A DNA stretch of 64,000 bases. It comes from Nonomuraea coxensis DSM 45129 (GTDB taxonomy: Bacteria; Actinomycetota; Actinomycetes; Streptosporangiales; Streptosporangiaceae). Both the position numbers and the translations under genes were made by a program. Shown here in pieces: positions 62,585-64,000 of the stretch. The notes beneath the pieces are model-generated. The model worked only from the letters and a program-made list of their open reading frames with translations, did no database searches and was not told the DNA's origin. Where the stretch lies: NCBI RefSeq assembly GCF_019397265.1, contig NZ_CP068985.1:5684501-5748500 (forward strand), written 5' to 3'. Numbering within the stretch: position 1 is the stretch's first letter; every line of letters begins with the position of its first letter.

Positions 62585-63493
62585 ATGGAATCCCCAGCCG
62601 TCGAGATCCTCGACCTGGTCAAACGTTACGGCGCCGCCACCGCGCTCGACGGCCTCGCCCTGCGCGCCGAGCGCGGCGCGGTCACGGCCGTCCTCGGCCC
62701 CAACGGCGCGGGCAAGACGACCACGGTCGAGATCTGCGAGGGGTTCCGCACCGCCGACGCGGGCACCGTACGGGTGCTGGGGCTGGCCCCCGAGCATCCC
62801 GAGCTGCGCGCCAGGGTCGGCGTCATGCTCCAGTCCGGCGGGGTGCCGCCGGCGGTGCGCTGCGGCGAGTGGCTGCGCCTGGTCGCGCGCTTCCACGCCC
62901 GGCCGCTCGACCCCGGCGCGCTGCTGACCCGGCTCGGGCTCGCCGGCCACGCCCGCACCCCCTTCCGCCGCATGTCGGGCGGGCAGCAGCAGCGGCTGTC
63001 GCTGGCCGCCGCCGTCATCGGCCGCCCCGAGCTGGTCTTCCTCGACGAGCCCACCGCCGGCCTCGACCCGCAGGCGAGACACGCCTGCTGGGAGCTGGTG
63101 GGCGAGCTGCGCTCCGCCGGGGTGTCGGTGGTGCTCACCACCCACCACATGGACGAGGCCGAACGCCTTGCCGACCACGTGGTCATCATCGACCAGGGCC
63201 GGGTGGTCGCCGAGGGCACGCCCGCCTCGCTGACCGGCGCCGAGCGGCAGCTCAGGTTCCGCGCCCGGCCGGGGCTGACGCTGGAGGAGCTGCTCAACGC
63301 GCTCCCCGCGGGCAGCGCGGCCAAGGAGTCGCCGGCCGGCCACTACATCATCGAGGGCCAGGTCGGCCCCGAGCTGCTGGCCACCGTCACCGCCTGGTGC
63401 GCCGCCGAGGGCGTCACGGCCGACGACCTGCGCATCGAGCGGCGCACCCTTGAGGACGTCTTCCTGGAGCTGACCGGCAGGGAGCTGCGATGA
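62585..63493 (+). CDS. ABC-2 transporter ATPase
   Basis: A 302-aa ATPase: Walker A LGPNGAGKTTTVEICEG, signature MSGGQQQRLSLAAA, Walker B LVFLDEPTAGLDPQ, switch in VVLTTHHMDEAE, and a DrrA-type C-terminal tail ending LEDVFLELTGRELR. It is coupled to the following permease (ATGA). In many actinobacteria this pair lies divergent from the suf operon. Substrate unknown. Confidence 0.92.
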   Translation: MESPAVEILDLVKRYGAATALDGLALRAERGAVTAVLGPNGAGKTTTVEICEGFRTADAGTVRVLGLAPEHPELRARVGVMLQSGGVPPAVRCGEWLRLVARFHARPLDPGALLTRLGLAGHARTPFRRMSGGQQQRLSLAAAVIGRPELVFLDEPTAGLDPQARHACWELVGELRSAGVSVVLTTHHMDEAERLADHVVIIDQGRVVAEGTPASLTGAERQLRFRARPGLTLEELLNALPAGSAAKESPAGHYIIEGQVGPELLATVTAWCAAEGVTADDLRIERRTLEDVFLELTGRELR

Positions 63494-64000
63494 GCGCGTA
63501 CGAGCGGGCCACGGGCGCGCTGGACCTCACCCCCGCGCCGGGAGCGGCGCCGTTCCCGCGCATGGTGCTGGCGCAGGCCGGCGCCGAGCTGCGGGCCACC
63601 CTGCGCAACGGCGAGCAGCTCCTGCTCACCCTGATCATCCCGGTGCTGCTGCTGGTGGGCTTCTCGCTGGCCCCGCTGATCGACCTGGGCGGCGGGCGGC
63701 GCGTCGACTTCCTCGTGCCCGGCGTGCTGGCCCTCGCGGTGATGTCCACGGCCTTCACCGGGCAGGCCATCGCGACCGGCTTCGAACGCCGCTACGGCGT
63801 GCTCAAGCGGCTCGGCGCGACCCCGCTGACGCGGTCCGGGCTCATGCTGGCCAAGACCCTGGCGGTGCTGGCCGTGGAGGCCATCCAGGCGGTGGTGATC
63901 GTGGCCGTCGGGCTGGCGCTGGGCTGGCGGCCGCAAGGGTCGTTCCTGGCCGTGGCGCTGCTGATCGTGGCAGGCACGGCGGCCTTCAGCGGCCTCGGCC
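63490..64000 (+). CDS. ABC-2 transporter permease, cut by window edge
   Basis: The first 170 residues are visible: MSAYERATG, a cytoplasmic start with RMVLAQAGAELRATLRNGEQLLLTLIIPVLLLVGFSLAPL as first membrane segment, then FLVPGVLALAVMSTAFTGQAIATGFERRYGVLKRLGATPLTRSGLMLAKTLAVL, typical of ABC-2 permeases. Partner of the preceding ATPase. The 3' end is outside the window. Confidence 0.9.
   Translation, partial: MSAYERATGALDLTPAPGAAPFPRMVLAQAGAELRATLRNGEQLLLTLIIPVLLLVGFSLAPLIDLGGGRRVDFLVPGVLALAVMSTAFTGQAIATGFERRYGVLKRLGATPLTRSGLMLAKTLAVLAVEAIQAVVIVAVGLALGWRPQGSFLAVALLIVAGTAAFSGLG

Overview
The window is very GC-rich, with divergently packed short operons, frequent GTG starts and ATGA overlaps. 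The gene set (DUF574 methyltransferase paralogues, acVLRF1, DesK/DesR-type two-component systems, a sufR-sufBDCSU-type operon, ABC-F next to a small helix-turn-helix protein) points to a chromosome segment of a filamentous actinomycete, most likely Streptosporangiaceae/Nonomuraea-like. That placement rests on gene content and is inference. Genes at both window edges are cut.

Layout. 1-3.2 kb: partial DUF574 methyltransferase, then an nsrR-hmp-nitroreductase nitric-oxide module. 3.2-11.9 kb: galactan locus (GH53 galactanase, GH42 beta-galactosidase, divergent sugar ABC transporter and LacI regulator). Two matching palindromes lie in the divergent promoter, and a decayed IS605-type element with an internally deleted TnpB splits the binding-protein gene from the permease genes. 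11.9-14.1 kb: second DUF574 protein, YchJ-like protein, sirtuin. 14.1-18.0 kb: a two-gene RiPP-like operon, a stand-alone LanB N-terminal (glutamylation/PEARL-like) enzyme translationally coupled to a 484-aa protein I cannot assign, with no convincing precursor peptide nearby. 18.3-22.2 kb: SpoIIE-type phosphatase, an aminotransferase remnant, and a UvrA-like ABC ATPase.

22.2-29.9 kb: hypothetical protein, LD-carboxypeptidase, sulfotransferase, ABC exporter, enoyl-CoA hydratase, small HTH protein and an ABC-F ATPase whose leader holds a 5-codon ORF inside a 9-bp inverted repeat. 30-38.7 kb: rhamnogalacturonan utilisation operon (YesL-like protein, binding protein, two permeases, acetylesterase, YetA/PL26-like enzyme) with its LacI regulator and two matching operators. 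38.7-45.5 kb: TetR/NmrA divergent pair, acVLRF1, degenerate EAL-CBS protein, and a DesRK two-component system with an ABC-2 transporter. 45.6-46.8 kb: hisG and hisE. 46.9-52.4 kb: a CE7 esterase beside a thoroughly decayed sugar-transport operon (frameshifted LacI, binding protein split by an IS1182 element, two permeases fused by deletion).

52.4-64 kb: DEAD-box RNA helicase with a long RG/D-rich tail, the complete SUF iron-sulfur assembly operon under SufR with a candidate SufR box and an iron-box-like site upstream, a Bcr/CflA-type efflux pump, and the start of a divergent ABC-2 transporter. I saw no tRNA, rRNA or CRISPR array.
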